Source: Flaccisagitta enflata
Lineage: Eukaryota > Chaetognatha > Sagittoidea > Aphragmophora
DNA length: 64,000 nucleotides
Reading direction: 5' to 3'
Assembly (NCBI GenBank): GCA_965153355.1
Contig: OZ231127.1
Location: 20,522,001-20,586,000 of the forward strand
The notes below the pieces were generated by a model that saw only the letters and a program-made list of their open reading frames with translations, was not told the origin of the DNA and ran no database searches. The translations under genes were made by a program, and so were the position numbers. This document shows, in pieces, positions 45,449 through 61,964 of the stretch (positions are counted from its first letter, which is position 1; each line of letters begins with the position of its first letter).

Positions 45449-45880
45449 ATCCTTACAATTGTAACTCTGTGTCTGGGGTATTTAGGCAGGTATTTGCCCC
45501 TAGGCTGACCTAAGCTGGGCTAGGATTTAAGCATGGAGGCTATGATTTAAGACCCTGCTTGCATCAGAGCTATGAGGTTAGGATTTTAGCCGTGATGCTG
45601 GGATTTGAGCCAAAAGGCTGGGATTAGAGTCATATGGTTGGGCCTTGAGGCTGGGGTGGGAGCTTTGGAGATGGGATGGGAGTCTTGAAATCAAAATCCC
45701 CATCATGACTTAGTGTTACGATGTCAAAATCGGTCATCACCCCTATCTGGCACACCTGAACAAGGGAGGCATAAGTATTTTGTTAAAAGAATCATACAAT
45801 CTGGGGTCTTAAGCTTAAGATGGTTGGGAAGGGCTGCTTTTAGAGAGAGAAGAGGCGCCAAGGGACCAGACGGATACATA

Positions 45881-46131
45881 GGGCGTGTTTCTAGTGACGA
45901 CCAAAAACGCATTTGTTTCCATTGAACGCATTTACAGTGTGAACTCATATTTATAAATTTCACTATTCCACAAAGTAGTGAGCGAAGTGAAAGGAGCAAG
46001 CGAGCTAGCAAAGCGAGTGTAACGGAGCACTGCTGACTGAGTGAACTGAATGAATGGTGCGAGCGAACAAATGTAGCGAGCGACCGAGTGGCTCTTTTAA
46101 AATGCGGTTGTCTGTGACTAGAAACGCGCCC
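45881..46131. mobile_element. 251-bp PIF/Harbinger-like MITE, second copy
   Basis: TIRs GGGCGTGTTTCTAGTGA / TGACTAGAAACGCGCCC, the same family as 29470-29737, including an internal AGCGAGCGAAGTGAA-type GC-rich part. The flanks (ATA left, ATT right) do not give a perfect 3-bp duplication. Confidence 0.75.
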
Positions 46132-47440
46132 ATTTATACATTGAGAAGAGATTCAAGACTCAAGAGGCCATGACACAGATTTCTACTACAACAAGGATTT
46201 AATCAGAGAGTCAAGTTAAGACTTTGGGTCCTGAGATTGCTGATCAGCCAACGATTGAGCAAATGAGAAAAGCCTCAGAAGGAGAGAGAAAAGTTAATCC
46301 GTCGAATAGCTCCTCATGAAACCAAAGAGAAACGCGGGGTTACAATATCATCGGTGACGTATGGGCAGGGGTGGGGTGGGTTGGTGGGCAGGGGTGTGCA
46401 GCCTCCCTCCACCCACCCCTACACATACTACGCTCGACATCTCAAATGCGTGTTTCTACATTTTTTGACTAGTGTGTTATAGATGGACTGACTGATGGAC
46501 GGACGGGACAGCCTCTTATGTAGTCGATGTTCCGGGGAGGGGGAGGGTTAGATCAAAAATAGTTGAAATGGAAGCACCCACCACAACCGCCACCCTTATC
46601 AAGACTGAGGGCTGACTGAAGTCATGATCCCGTCCATGCCAAGTTCATCCCTCCCTCAATCTATAAGAGGCTCTGTCCGTCGATCGGTCTGTCTGTCGGT
46701 CACGCTCGGGTGAAAAATCATAATCAGCTTCCGATTGGTCGGATAGAGCTACGGATAGGACTGATACAGCAAGGCCAAGGGATAGGTCTCATCGAGCTAA
46801 GTATGAATAACGCCAGACGCGGCGCACCGTCTTGGCCAGTGTATCCGGGGCTGGCCTTCTGTGTTCAATTGATATCATTTCCCCCGTGACCTGACGTACC
46901 AAACGTACCAACTCACGTGTGCTCTAACAATAAACTTTATTGAGTATATGATACTTTCTCCAAAATACCAAGAAACCACTCTTCAAGGGGCCCTTGGATT
47001 AAATAATTCTCATCTCACAACAAATAACGGGAGAAAAAAAAAGGCAAGAGAAATACGTCCCTCCCAGCGGCATGTCATCTTCGGGGTACATCTGTCTTAC
47101 GCAATGTTTACTCTTTGTTTTTCTGTTTTGTTTTTTTTTTTAACAACATTATTTATCCTTTCGTTTTCTGTTTTCCATCCTTTATTCCACAGCAAACTGA
47201 GTGCCTGTCGGCCACAGACCTCGGCTCTAAACAAACAACGTTTTAAAAAATGTCTTTTCTAGAAGAAGTGGTCTCTTTTGGCCTGTTTTTTCTGTTTCAA
47301 AATTACTGTCTTTTGTATCTTTCTTCCTCTTTCGATGTTTTCGAATCTTTGCATTTGTCCCTGTCTTTGTCTGTCTGTCTCTCTCTCTGTTTAACTCCCT
47401 TCTCTCTACCAACGACTGTCTGTCCTTCTGCGTCTCTCTT
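46132..47440. other. Unannotated interval with decayed HINE-like ends
   Basis: No supportable gene. It contains CGCGGGGTTACAATATC (46334-46350, shared with 51021), a decayed end GACGGGACAGCCTCTTATGTAG (about 46502), a reversed end ATAAGAGGCTCTGTCCGTCGATCGGTC (46663), and an unassigned 104-codon frame at 46948-47262 with no family resemblance. Confidence 0.45.
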
Positions 47441-47446
47441 TCTCTG

Positions 47447-47490
<44 letters not shown>

Positions 47491-47515
47491 TCTCTCTCTC
47501 TCTCTCTCTCTTAAA
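47440..47515. repeat. (GT)n(CT)n compound microsatellite
   Basis: Short counterpart of the compound tract at 17224, again GT followed directly by CT. Confidence 0.95.
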
Positions 47516-48036
47516 TCGTCACCATCCGTCAAGGGAAGAGATGTCCCCCCTTTCCTCGTCAGTGTCTTTGTCGTTCATTTTCCCTTCCAACTGCAATACT
47601 GCGCCACACTGCACTACTGCGCCACAAGCTTCCATATTATCTCCTTTTTTTGCGAGGGCGCCAAATAAAAAACAAGCAAACAGAAAAAAAGAGAAAAGTA
47701 AAGTCCACCTGCACGCTCGCGCCAGACCGCGCCAAGCCGCGCCGGTTTACCCAACGGTCTCACCACTTTCTTCTCGCCAGCTCGTTTTTACTGGTTTAAG
47801 TCTGTTTATGTATTCAGATTAAACATAAGCTCTTTTTCTGCGTCTCTGTTTTTCCTCCTCCTGTCTTTCTGTTTTTAGGTGCCCTATTGTGTCTCTATGA
47901 GTTTCTGTCTGTTGACAGCTGTCTGTCCGTTGGATGGTCACGCTCCTCAAACTTAATCATCCTTCCTGACTGGTTGTCTGTCTGTCTGTCTGTCTGCCTG
48001 TCTGTCTGTCTGTCTGTCTAGCTGTCTGTCTGTCAG

Positions 48037-48069
<33 letters not shown>

Positions 48070-48332
48070 CACCATCTGTTCGCGCCTCGCGCCTTTTCTC
48101 TTGTCAGTGCTCTACGCTGGTGAGTTTCCATTTCTGTTTCTCACCTTCGGTTTTCAGTCATCTTCTAGTTCGCAGGAAATGGCGAAAAAAAGCGTGACAT
48201 GGAGAAGGGTAGGAGGAGGATAGAACTGATGGAGGAGGAGGAGGAGGTAGTGGAGGAGGATGACGCGGAAGTTGAGTAGTTGAGCAAGCGAAATCGTTAT
48301 TATTTTTGTGGATCGCCAGATCCACTTAGTCC

Positions 48333-49560
48333 TGGGAGAGTTTTTCTTTTTTTTTTTTTTTTATTTTGCGTGCTCACCTTTTCTTTTTCTTCTATCTTCT
48401 TCATTCTGTTTTTTTTTTTTTTTTTTAGTTTGCGTGCTCACCTTTTCTTTTTCTTTTCTTCTTTATTCTGTATTTTTTTTCATCTCAAGATTGTGTGCTC
48501 ACCTTAGTCTTTTGTTTTGTTTTTTTTTCTCTCAAGATGTCTCCATATATACCTTAGTCTTTTGTTTGTGTCAGTCTTTTTTTTTATTATTTTGCGTGCT
48601 CACCTTTTCCTTTTCTTCTATCTTCTTTATTCTGTAATTGTTTTTTCTATCTCAAGATTGTGTGCTCACCATAGTCTTTTGTTTTTGTTATTTTTTCTCT
48701 CAAGATGTTCCACGTATACCTTAGTCTTTTGTTTGTGTTAGTCTTTTTTTCATTATTTTGCGTGCTCACCTTTTCATTTTCTTTTCTTCTTTATTCTGTA
48801 ATTTTTTTTTAATCTCAAGATTGTGTGCTCACCTTAGTCTTTTGTTTTTGTTATTTTTTTCTCTCAAGATGTCTCCATGTATACCTTAGTCTTTTGTTTG
48901 TGTAAGTCTTTTTTATTATTTTGCGTGCTCACCTTTTCATTTTCTTCTTTCTTTTTTCTTCTGTATTTTTTTATCTCAAGATTGTGTGCTCACCTTAGTC
49001 TGTTTTTGCTATTTTTTCTCTCAAGATGTCTCCATATATTCCTTAGTCTTTTGTTTGTGTTAGTCTTTTTTTTATTATTTTGCGTGCTCACCTTTTTGTT
49101 TTCTTCTTTCTTCTTTATTCTGTATTTTTTTTTCATCTCATGATTATGTGCTCACCTTAGTCTTTTGTTTTGTTTTTTTGTCTCTCAAGATGTCTCCATT
49201 TATACCTTAGTCTTTTGTTTGTGTCAGTCTTTTTTTATTATTTTGCGTGCTTACCTTTTCCTTTTCTTCTATCTTCTTTATTCTGTATTTTTTTGTTCAT
49301 CTCAAGATTGTGTGCTCACCTTAGTCTTTTGTTTTGTTTTTTTTTTCTCTCAAGATGTCTTCATGTATACCTTAGTCTTTTGTTTGTGTAAGTCTTTTTT
49401 ATTATTTTTCGTTCTCACCTTTTCATTTTCTTTTCTTCTTTATTCTGTATTTTTTTCATCTCTCAAGATTGTGTAACACCTTTAGTCTTTTTGTTTTGTT
49501 ATTTTTTTCTCTCAAGATGTCTCCATATATCTCTTTCAGAATCTTTATTTTACATTCTCA
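48333..49560. repeat. ~165-bp T-rich tandem repeat, about 7.5 copies
   Basis: Each unit contains TTTTGCGTGCTCACC, CTTTATTCTGT, a T run, CATCTCAAGATTGTGTGCTC, ACCTTAGTCTTTTGTTT and CTCTCAAGATGTCTCCATAT blocks. CTCAAGATGT recurs near 48531, 48700, 48864, 49021, 49186, 49350 and 49515. Copies differ mainly in T-run length; degenerate relatives continue to about 49900. Confidence 0.92.
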
Positions 49561-49893
49561 ACCTTATTTCTCCCATCTATCATTAGTCTATGAGTTTTTT
49601 TCATCCCAAGAATGTGCCTAAACCTTAGTCTTTCATTTGTGTTTTTTTTTCTAGATATCTCCACATATCTCTTTGTAAATCCTTTGTTCCTTGCATCCTC
49701 ACCACTTATCATATTCTGTTTTTTTTTTATCTGAAGAATATCCTCTCCTTAGTCTTTTATTTAAGTTAGTTTTTTTTTTTTGTCACCAGATGTCTCAAAA
49801 TCTTTCTCAATTTGCCTTTTGTTTTCTTCCCACTAATTGAATTTTTTTCAACTAAAAATGTGTCCTCACCTTTGCTAGAGAGAAAGGGATAGA

Positions 49894-50396
<503 letters not shown>

Positions 50397-50399
50397 GAA

Positions 50400-51010
50400 C
50401 AACATTTTCAGCTATCAAATAGCACAATGCTTGATATGTTCACTAATTTTCGCAATTCACTTATAGTTGGGGTTTTTTTTTTATTTTTTTTTCATTTACT
50501 TTCTATATCTAAATTTTTTATATTTAAATGAATATTGTGATTACAGTTAAAAAATATAGAAAATTAAAAAAAAAAAGAGAAGAAAGATGAAAAGTGCAAA
50601 ATAAAGATGAAATATAAAAAATGAAAAATAAAAAATAAAAAGGGAAACTAAAAAAGTGAAAAGCAAAAAATAAAGAGTAGAAAGTGAAAAGTAAAATGAA
50701 AAAGAGTAGTTAAAAGTCGAAAAAAAAGCGCAAAATAAAAACGAAAACGAACATTAAAATGCAAAATTTAAAAAATTTAAAAAATTTAAAAAGTGAAAAA
50801 TGAAAAATGAAAATGGAAATAAAAAGAATCAAATTAAACATCGCGATCCACAGTATTGGCGACAGCCACTGGTTCTTCATGTAGGTGGTGCAGACTCATT
50901 TGAGAAAGAGACTCAAACACTGTCACTCTTGGGAATCATGCACCTCTAAAAACGCTCTCCTACAACTCAGGCAAACCCCCAACGAGCTTTTGCGCGCGCT
51001 AACTTGAAAA
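50400..51010. other. A-rich low-complexity interval
   Basis: 50540-50840 is degenerate GAAAAATAAAAA-type sequence. No gene seen. Confidence 0.6.
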
Positions 51011-51178
51011 CAAACAAGTGACGCGGGGTTACAATATCCCAAGTCCCTCACTCACATACACAAAATGCACCTCAAACGCTCGTTTTCGCAGTTTTCCACT
51101 CGTATTCACGGACCGATGGAGCAACGGACCGACGGACGGACAAAGCCTCTTATAGAGTTGCGTATCCGCAACTAAAAA
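51011..51178 (-). mobile_element. HINE-like element, subfamily AGTTGCG
   Basis: Contains ACGCGGGGTTACAATATCCC near its left end, ACCGACGGACGGACAAAGCC, then CTTATAGAGTTGCG-TATC-CGCAACTAAAAA (hairpin 51156-51173). The left boundary is approximate. Confidence 0.5.
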
Positions 51179-51301
51179 GATCTTAAGACAATCCATGGTT
51201 AGACTCATTACTCATCATTGCTTCTCTATCGAATCGTATTTGTCCCTTATTAGATATATTGTTTATCTACAAGTGTCTCTGTGTGTGTATTTGTGTGTTA
51301 G

Positions 51302-51440
<139 letters not shown>

Positions 51441-51683
51441 ATGAACGTGTCATCGGTCTGATTACCGGGAACCGGGAGGGACGCTTATTGCAAATCTCTT
51501 TTCATATTGCGAATGACTCGTGTTACTTGCGGTTTCCCAGTGATTTCCATGCTAGAATCAACACTTGTCTTCCTGCAATGAAATATCTCTCAGATAATCT
51601 CTGTTTGTTTGCCTGCGTTTCTTTGGCTCTTTCTTTCCCCCTTTTATTATTCTTTCTCTCCTTTTTTCCTTTTTTTTTTCTTG

Positions 51684-51755
<72 letters not shown>

Positions 51756-52005
51756 CATTTACAATGTACATCACCCCCCCCCCGACATGACCTTAAAAGG
51801 GTATCTCATCAGTTTCTTCTCTCTTTTTCCAGTAACACCTTCATGCTAATGACGACGACGACGCGACGACAGCGGTATCAAATAGGGCAGCAACGACCAG
51901 TAGCAACAAAAAGACCAACACCATTTGGAGATAAAACCAACAAAACAACGTGATAAAAAAAAAAGAAACAAAAAAAAACAATGAACATTTGCGACTCCGC
52001 AAATT

Positions 52006-54926
<2,921 letters not shown>

Positions 54927-56426
54927 GTGGATTTTGGTTTTCTTAAGGGGGGGGGGTCGGAGTTTAGAGGAAGAGGAGGAGTAGGATTAGGAAGCGGTGG
55001 TTGAATGGAGGAGACGAACTGGAAGAGATGAATGTGACTGTGCTGGACTGTTTGTGTCTGTGTTTTTGCCAGTTTGCTAATCTGTGTTCTTTTGCTAGAG
55101 TTGATGTTTATGTGTTGATGTTTATGTGTTGATGTTTTTGTGTGGATGTTGTTTTTCATGAGTTGCATGTGTGTGATATGTGAATGGGGGAATGTGAGAT
55201 TGATTGCATGAACGATTGCGCTCATTGGGGAGGGTGTTAGAGATAATATGAGTGAATCCGAGGTTATTCTTAGTGGTGGTAGTGCTGGCGGTGGTCGTGA
55301 TGATGGAAAGATGAAAATGGCCGATAAAGGCCTCAACGTAGAAGTAAAGAAGTTTTTTAAACCTTCATGATTTTATATTGGGGGTTCGGATTTTTTTTTC
55401 TTATCGTGTTTGTGTACAGTTTTTGTGAGTTTAGTCAATCCTTGTGTTTCTCTCATTTCAAATGGTGATTTGCTTTTCATTCAATTTCTACTTCTCAAGC
55501 CTCCCCTTTCCAAATATGCGTCGCATCAACACAGCGGCCTTTGCGGCGCGGAGATACACAATTTCTAGATGATATTTTTTTTTTAATCTTTCTAATCTGC
55601 CTAAGATGTTTTAGGTAGGTAGAGGGTTTTTTTTTCTTTTTTATGAAAACAACTTGTCTAAGTCATTCAAAAAGACTGCAAGTGCTACGATTAACAAAAA
55701 AAGAATAAGTTTGATGTCTCTTGTACGCGTTTCTTTCGTTTCATTTTTACTGTTTCCAGCGTCCACAGTGCATCGCGTGAATTAAAAAAACAATTGTGAA
55801 TTTTTGGTTATGATAATTTATCCAGTCAAACACATTCACACATTACGGTTCTTAACCTCTGGGAACGATTGCATGCCTTAATAATCATTAAGACAAAAAA
55901 ATGTCCATGTACAGACTCTCTCTCTCTCTCTCCAGAAGAAAAATACCCTTTTTTCAAAACAATCAATTGTTAAATGTTCGCTAATATGACAAGTCATTTT
56001 CTCTCTTTTTTCAGTCAGTCATGCGTTGTAATAAATGTCCAGATTACACCCAGATTTAGATAACGATCGTGTTCGCTTAATGTATTTATTTATGAAGAAG
56101 TATTTGATCCTCTTTAGGGCCAACTCTATAATATGAATGTTGATTCAACTGCAAGTGATATATTATCCTTGAGAACATTCGCCGTGTAACTTCTGTTTTA
56201 CCAATAGGGAAGGGCCGCGACCATGATTTTTTTTTGTATAGGTTAAAGATTTGTATTGCATATTTTTTTCTGGAAATTATTTCCTTGATCTTTCCTGTTT
56301 TCGGTTTCTGTTTTGTTTTGTTTTTTCAATTAATGTTTAAACATTCTCTTTTGCGAATCAACTTTCTGAAGAAGTAAGAAGTAAGAAGAAGAAGTAAGAA
56401 ATATAGGATGTCTTGATTGGATGCTT
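54927..56426 (+). other. 3' flank / probable 3' UTR of dlg
   Basis: No other gene in this interval. A TATGTGTTGATGTT tandem duplication lies at 55108-55135. A candidate AATAAA polyadenylation signal is at 56030-56035. The exact transcript end is unknown. Confidence 0.45.
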
Positions 56427-56903
56427 CACATAGCAAAAGTTGGTTATTTCTCTTCGCCCTCTTTACCTAATGTGGAGTGGTCAATTTTAAGACTTTTACC
56501 ATTTTTCATTTATAAAAAATCATTCATCTACTATTTTTTGAAAATAGTTTTTGAGGCCCTAATTTGCATAATGCAGTGGGATAAACCAATATGCTGGTAT
56601 TGTTTGAATTAGTTTTTTTAAATTTCTCCTTCATAAAACTGTAATTCTGCCTTTTCATAAGCTCTGTCATAGCTTATGTTCTGATACTTTAGTACATTTT
56701 TATAAACATGATTTTCTATTACATATGATTGTCCTTTTTGTAACAATACTACACAGGATTTTGCTGAATTCTTGGAACTTTAGGTGCAAAACAAAAATAG
56801 AAGATGAATTTATTTAAAAAAAAAGAAAATGGTCATCTTCATGATTTTTGATCCTCCACATAACTAGATAGGGTGAAGGGATACTCCCAACTTTTGCTAT
56901 GTG
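56427..56903. mobile_element. ~477-bp TIR element
   Basis: Ends CACATAGCAAAAGTTGG / CCAACTTTTGCTATGTG with further pairing (TTCGCCCT / AGGGTGAA, AATGTGGAG / CTCCACAT). The interior is AT-rich and non-coding. No target duplication identified. Confidence 0.72.
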
Positions 56904-58024
56904 ACACACTCGACTGATTCGCGAAGTGAAATCCTGGGCTTAAATCCATCCTTAAATGGATATCCCTTGATTTAGAGCTTACATATAAGAATTAGTCATA
57001 GCGACAAGCAACTTAAAAGATAAAATCGATAGATTTCAACTGAAGGATTTTCATCCGAAAGAAATACTACTTCGCGATTTACAATGAAACAAAGTAAGTG
57101 TGGTGAAGCGCCCATATGTCTTGATCATGGATAGTCATGTCGTTTTTGTCGCGACCCTTCCAATATTTACTCAATGATCATTTATGGGCAAAACGGCCTT
57201 GACTTTCGCACAACAGAGCGTGGAAGTGTTAAAATTTTACAGACACGGGCCGATCACGGTGCGAGACGTTTTTTTAGAATTTTCGTTTCCTTTCTTTACT
57301 TTAGATCTAGAAAAAAAGTATGCAATCTAGGTTGCATATGAACCGTTGACTGATGAATTTAGTTTCGTCAATTGTGGTCTCATGAGAGACTTAAAATTTT
57401 ACAGTCGTTTGTGTTTTTATCTTTATTTTCTTTTTTCCATATTGTGGATCCATTGAGATCCATTTGAAAATTGTAGCTAAAAAATCCAGCCTTGATTTGG
57501 TAGGAGGTGAGGACCTGGCGATGGAAATGTTTTATCCATACATTAGATAATGTTATGTGTATCTGTATCATAAATCTTGAATAATTACTCATGATTCTGT
57601 TATATAAACTGTTGGAAATCAAAAAGCTTTTGGTTCCTGCTTTCTTAATTATCTTACTAATTCCGCGTGCAATTAGCTCGATACAACTTGCGTTTGTGAG
57701 ATTGGAAATGTTCAGGTATAATAAAAATAGTGCAGATTAATACAATCAAATGCAGTGAAAGAATCCAATAAGTGAAAGAGTTATAAAACTTTGTTACCAC
57801 TGTTGACAGTCTGACAAACGTCAACCAATAATATGCTTTACAACATCTACATTACAGCACAGATTAGCCACAGACATATCTTTTATCTACCAGTCATGGA
57901 TGGCCCGAATTTCGCAAAGCAATTTTGTTGTATATTTAGGACAGTGACAAAACATGACAAGTGAGAGGGTAGGATCCAGATTCTTCATCCATTCGGTGAC
58001 AAACAAACTTTTTGGATAGACAGT
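56904..58024. other. Intergenic interval between convergent dlg and cytochrome b561 genes
   Basis: AT-rich, no supportable gene. A minus-strand 80-codon frame (57380-57622) has no recognisable features. It presumably includes the 3' UTR of the minus-strand gene. Confidence 0.45.
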
Positions 58025-61000
58025 TTAGCTATCTTTCATCTCCAAGTCATGAAATGCCGGATTTCGTACTCCGGATCCATTCGAAGTCGGTTCGTCAGTC
58101 TGTTCATCAGGCGGTCTTTTCCACTCAGATTTGGTGGCGATGAAAACGACGACGACGGCGAAAAGAAACATCGAATACCCGTAGAAATTCAACACGTACG
58201 CTGTTTCGGGGAAAAGAGAGAAGAAACAAGGCCAAGTAGGCAAACAATGCGTCCTCTAGCTGTGAATGAATGTTTTTCACAAATAAATGTTATTTATGAA
58301 TGTAATTTTTTATGAATGAATGTCTTTTTTGAATAAATGATTTAATGTAAGAATTACTATATGCATGCTACTTATACTAGATAAGGACAACTTTTAATGT
58401 TTTTATGAGTGCATTACCAGCAAACCAACCGGCCAACCTACGGACACTGATGTTGAACAGAAGGCTGTAAACAACAACCGGTTGTTAAAGTAACAGCCGG
58501 CTGTTAAGTTACATAGTTGGCAAAAATCCAACTTTCATAAAATAGAATAAAACCTGCAGATTCATAATCCTGATGAAATTCTGAGAAGTTTGATACGTCA
58601 CACTTAACACTTTTTGTAAAAAATATTCTTTTTAATATAACGTTATAATTAAATTAAACATTGATGTAAAAATTTTAATTTCATATAAAAGTGTATGTTG
58701 TAACATGTCAAACTTCTCAAAATTTCATCAGGATTATGAATCTGCAGGTCTCATTCTATTTGGTGAAAGTTGGATTTTTACCAACTTTGTAACGAAACAG
58801 CCGGCTGTAAATTCAACTACCAATTGTTGTTTACAGCATTCTGTTCAACATCAGTGGGTTAGATCAAGACTAACGGAGAGATATATATACCTATTGTGTT
58901 TTGTCCACTGGCTGTATATGCATGCTACTTATACTAGATAAGGACAACTTTTAATGTTTTTATGAGTGCATTACCAGCAAACCAACCGGCCAACCTACGG
59001 ACACAGCCTATTATAAAGATGCGAGGACGCATCTAAAAACGAACGATTGACAAATGTTTCTCCGCTGATCTCATGTCAAATGGCACGTTTTGTCTTTTGT
59101 GAAACGTCTCACGCTTCTGAACACGCGTGTCTCGGGATCAGTTCACGTCGATCAGTCTAGATTTTTTTCTGTTCTCCCTTTTTTAGTGCGTCCTCGCGCT
59201 TCTGTATGAGGTCTTGTCCGTCCGTCCGTCGGTCGTTTGAAATGTGCAAAGCGGCCGATTCTGAAGTCTTTCTTCATTCCTTTCCCCTATCATGCCTTAT
59301 GTACCACATTCTTTTTCATTCCATTGTTCGTTCATTCATTAATTTATTGAAAACATTCAATCACCATGTTCTAGTTCTTTTATTTATTCGTGAACTAGCG
59401 ACTCAATAGGTGTCAATCTGACTATAATTTAGGACAGTTGTCCTTAAAAACTTTAAATGGCCATAAAATCTGAAATAATTGTCTGACTGACCTGTTCTTG
59501 TAGTCTAGGATAGATAAAATTTTCTGCTGAATCCAATACACTCTTTTCAGTTTTTAAGGACCAGTTAATTTTTTTTGAGCCTGGATTGGTTGAAATGTTC
59601 TTAGCGTGTCCTTAATATTTTTCTATGATTTTCTTAGAATTTTATTATACTCATTGAAATGAATTGTGTTCAGTATGAGTAAATACAATTCAAATATGAT
59701 AGTTACTACTTTGAAACAAAGAAAATATGTCACAAAAATAAAAGATAAAAATGTTGCAATTTTCTATAGATAAGATAATGTCCTCTTACATTTGACTAAA
59801 AACAATTTAAATTATCAATCAAAAAATTTTTTTATAAATCTAAGGCTGGGCTTTGTCCTTAAAATGTTCTTAATTTTTGGCAAAATTTCAGCCTCGATGT
59901 CCTTATAAACTTTGTCCTTACTCAATAAAAAGAGTGTAGGAACCGGTGGTGATTTACGCCTGTCGTGACTCAAGACACTTCAGGGGGCGAGTTTTTTTCA
60001 GAACGCATTTCACTTTTGACTCTATGAAGTAAAACAACAAGATCGTTACCTATCTTAGCGTGTAAGCGACATTTTAACCGGCTTTGTCCTTCGGTTGGTC
60101 CGTCAATTGGTTACACTTGTTTAACCAGAGGTATGTATAAAAGTAGGTGAGAGTGGGGCGAAAATTGGAAGTTGATTATGACAAAATTGAGGCTCGAGTA
60201 AATTTGAGCTAAGAAGGCGAAGTTGGGCTCAAAAAGACAGATTTCAAACGGGCTAGGGCTTATATTGAGTCAAAGAAGGCTTATTTTGGGCTCGAGAGGG
60301 TTGCATTAAAGCTTGGAAAGTCTTTGAGGACCTGCGGTCGGATATAGGGCCTTTGAGGAATTCACCAATGTGTTCTAAAGGACATCGATCCTATGGGGAC
60401 GATACTCCAAAAACATCTACAATTGATCTTTTTTTTTATTCTCTCCATGGGAATCATTCCGCAAATCACCTTCAGGTGGCAGTTTGGAGTAAGAAGGATT
60501 CTTCACAGAAAAAATGGCCTTTTCGGTGATTCCTGTTAATGCTGTTGCGATTCCTAGGGTGAATATGACAATTCCCCAGAACACGTGTTGAGACATGTAA
60601 GCACGACGTAACCAACCTGGACCTCCTGATGAACAATTATTAATTAAAACGAGGTTACAACTCCGCCACAAACGGTCGGACAGCGGCATTCAACCCCACC
60701 CCTCCATCCACACTCAATCGCTGCGTCATAAACGCGCGTTTTCACGCTTGCCGACTGACGGACCGATGTCTTCAGTCACTGAAACTCTTTTTATTTGTTA
60801 GATCAAATTGAGAGCAATTGAATGTATTGGTTGCACTGAAAATCAGAGAAAAATAGGACTGAGCCAAATGAGATATTCAAAAGATATTCAAAATCGGAGA
60901 AAGATAGGACTGAACCAAATGAGATATTCAAAAGATATTCAAAATCACTCAACTAGATAACCAGCTATGCTTACTGACATGCTTTCTTGTATTTGCATGC

Positions 61001-61911
61001 TTAAATCATAACATTTATTCATCTGTTTTAAAATTAAAAAAAAAGCAAGCTAAATGAGCTAGAATACTCAAAAACACCCTCACAGATCAGCAACTCTGCT
61101 CACTGACATGCTTTCTTGTATTTGCATGCACAAACATGTATCAAAACATTTATTCATTTATCGCATTTTAAATCAGAAAAACAGACTGAGCTAAATGAGC
61201 TAAAATGTTCAAAAACACCCTTACAGATGAGCAGACATTCCGAATAAGATTCCATCTTTTCAACAAGCTGTTACTGAACTGAATCAAAGGTTTTTCTCAT
61301 CGGGAATAGAAATTTAAAAATTTGATTTTACAAAAAGCTGAATATCAAAATTTCTATTTTTGTATTTGTGCTAACTCCTAATACATCAGAATAAACCAAA
61401 TCGGATTATGCATGTTAATTAGGTGAGCCAATATCATTTTGTCCATGCATTGTTATTGTCAGAATTTTTATGATCCTGGAAATGATCATTCGAGATCTCT
61501 AATGTATGCTCATAAACATGTTTTCTTATATTTGCATGCTCAAACAAACATAAATACACTCCTTTTTTAATCCTACTCAAAATCATAACAAATCAAAAAA
61601 AAATCAATTCGCAATTTTTATAAATAAATCTTTAAAAATTCATAGCGCGAAAAATATTTGCCGTAGAGCATTCTGCTTGGCTCTAAATGAAAAAGAATTA
61701 TCAAATTTACTTACCCTCTCAATTTCATTGGAGGCCACATTCGGTCGGTGGAGAGCCACAACTTCCGCATAAGAAAATGAAAACCGCGTTTTTCTCGAAT
61801 ATGTCAAAAAGTCGAAGACTGACTTCCACTTTTTTCCCAATCAGACAGTCTCTCTTCCTGTCATCTCAAACTGCCCCGCTTCCTGAAAGTCTGTCCGTCT
61901 CTCTTCCTATC

Positions 61912-61964
<53 letters not shown>

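Noticed and set aside
61640-61840. 66-codon minus-strand frame as a further cytochrome b561 exon
   Set aside because: No family resemblance, and exons B and C already join with the correct spacing.
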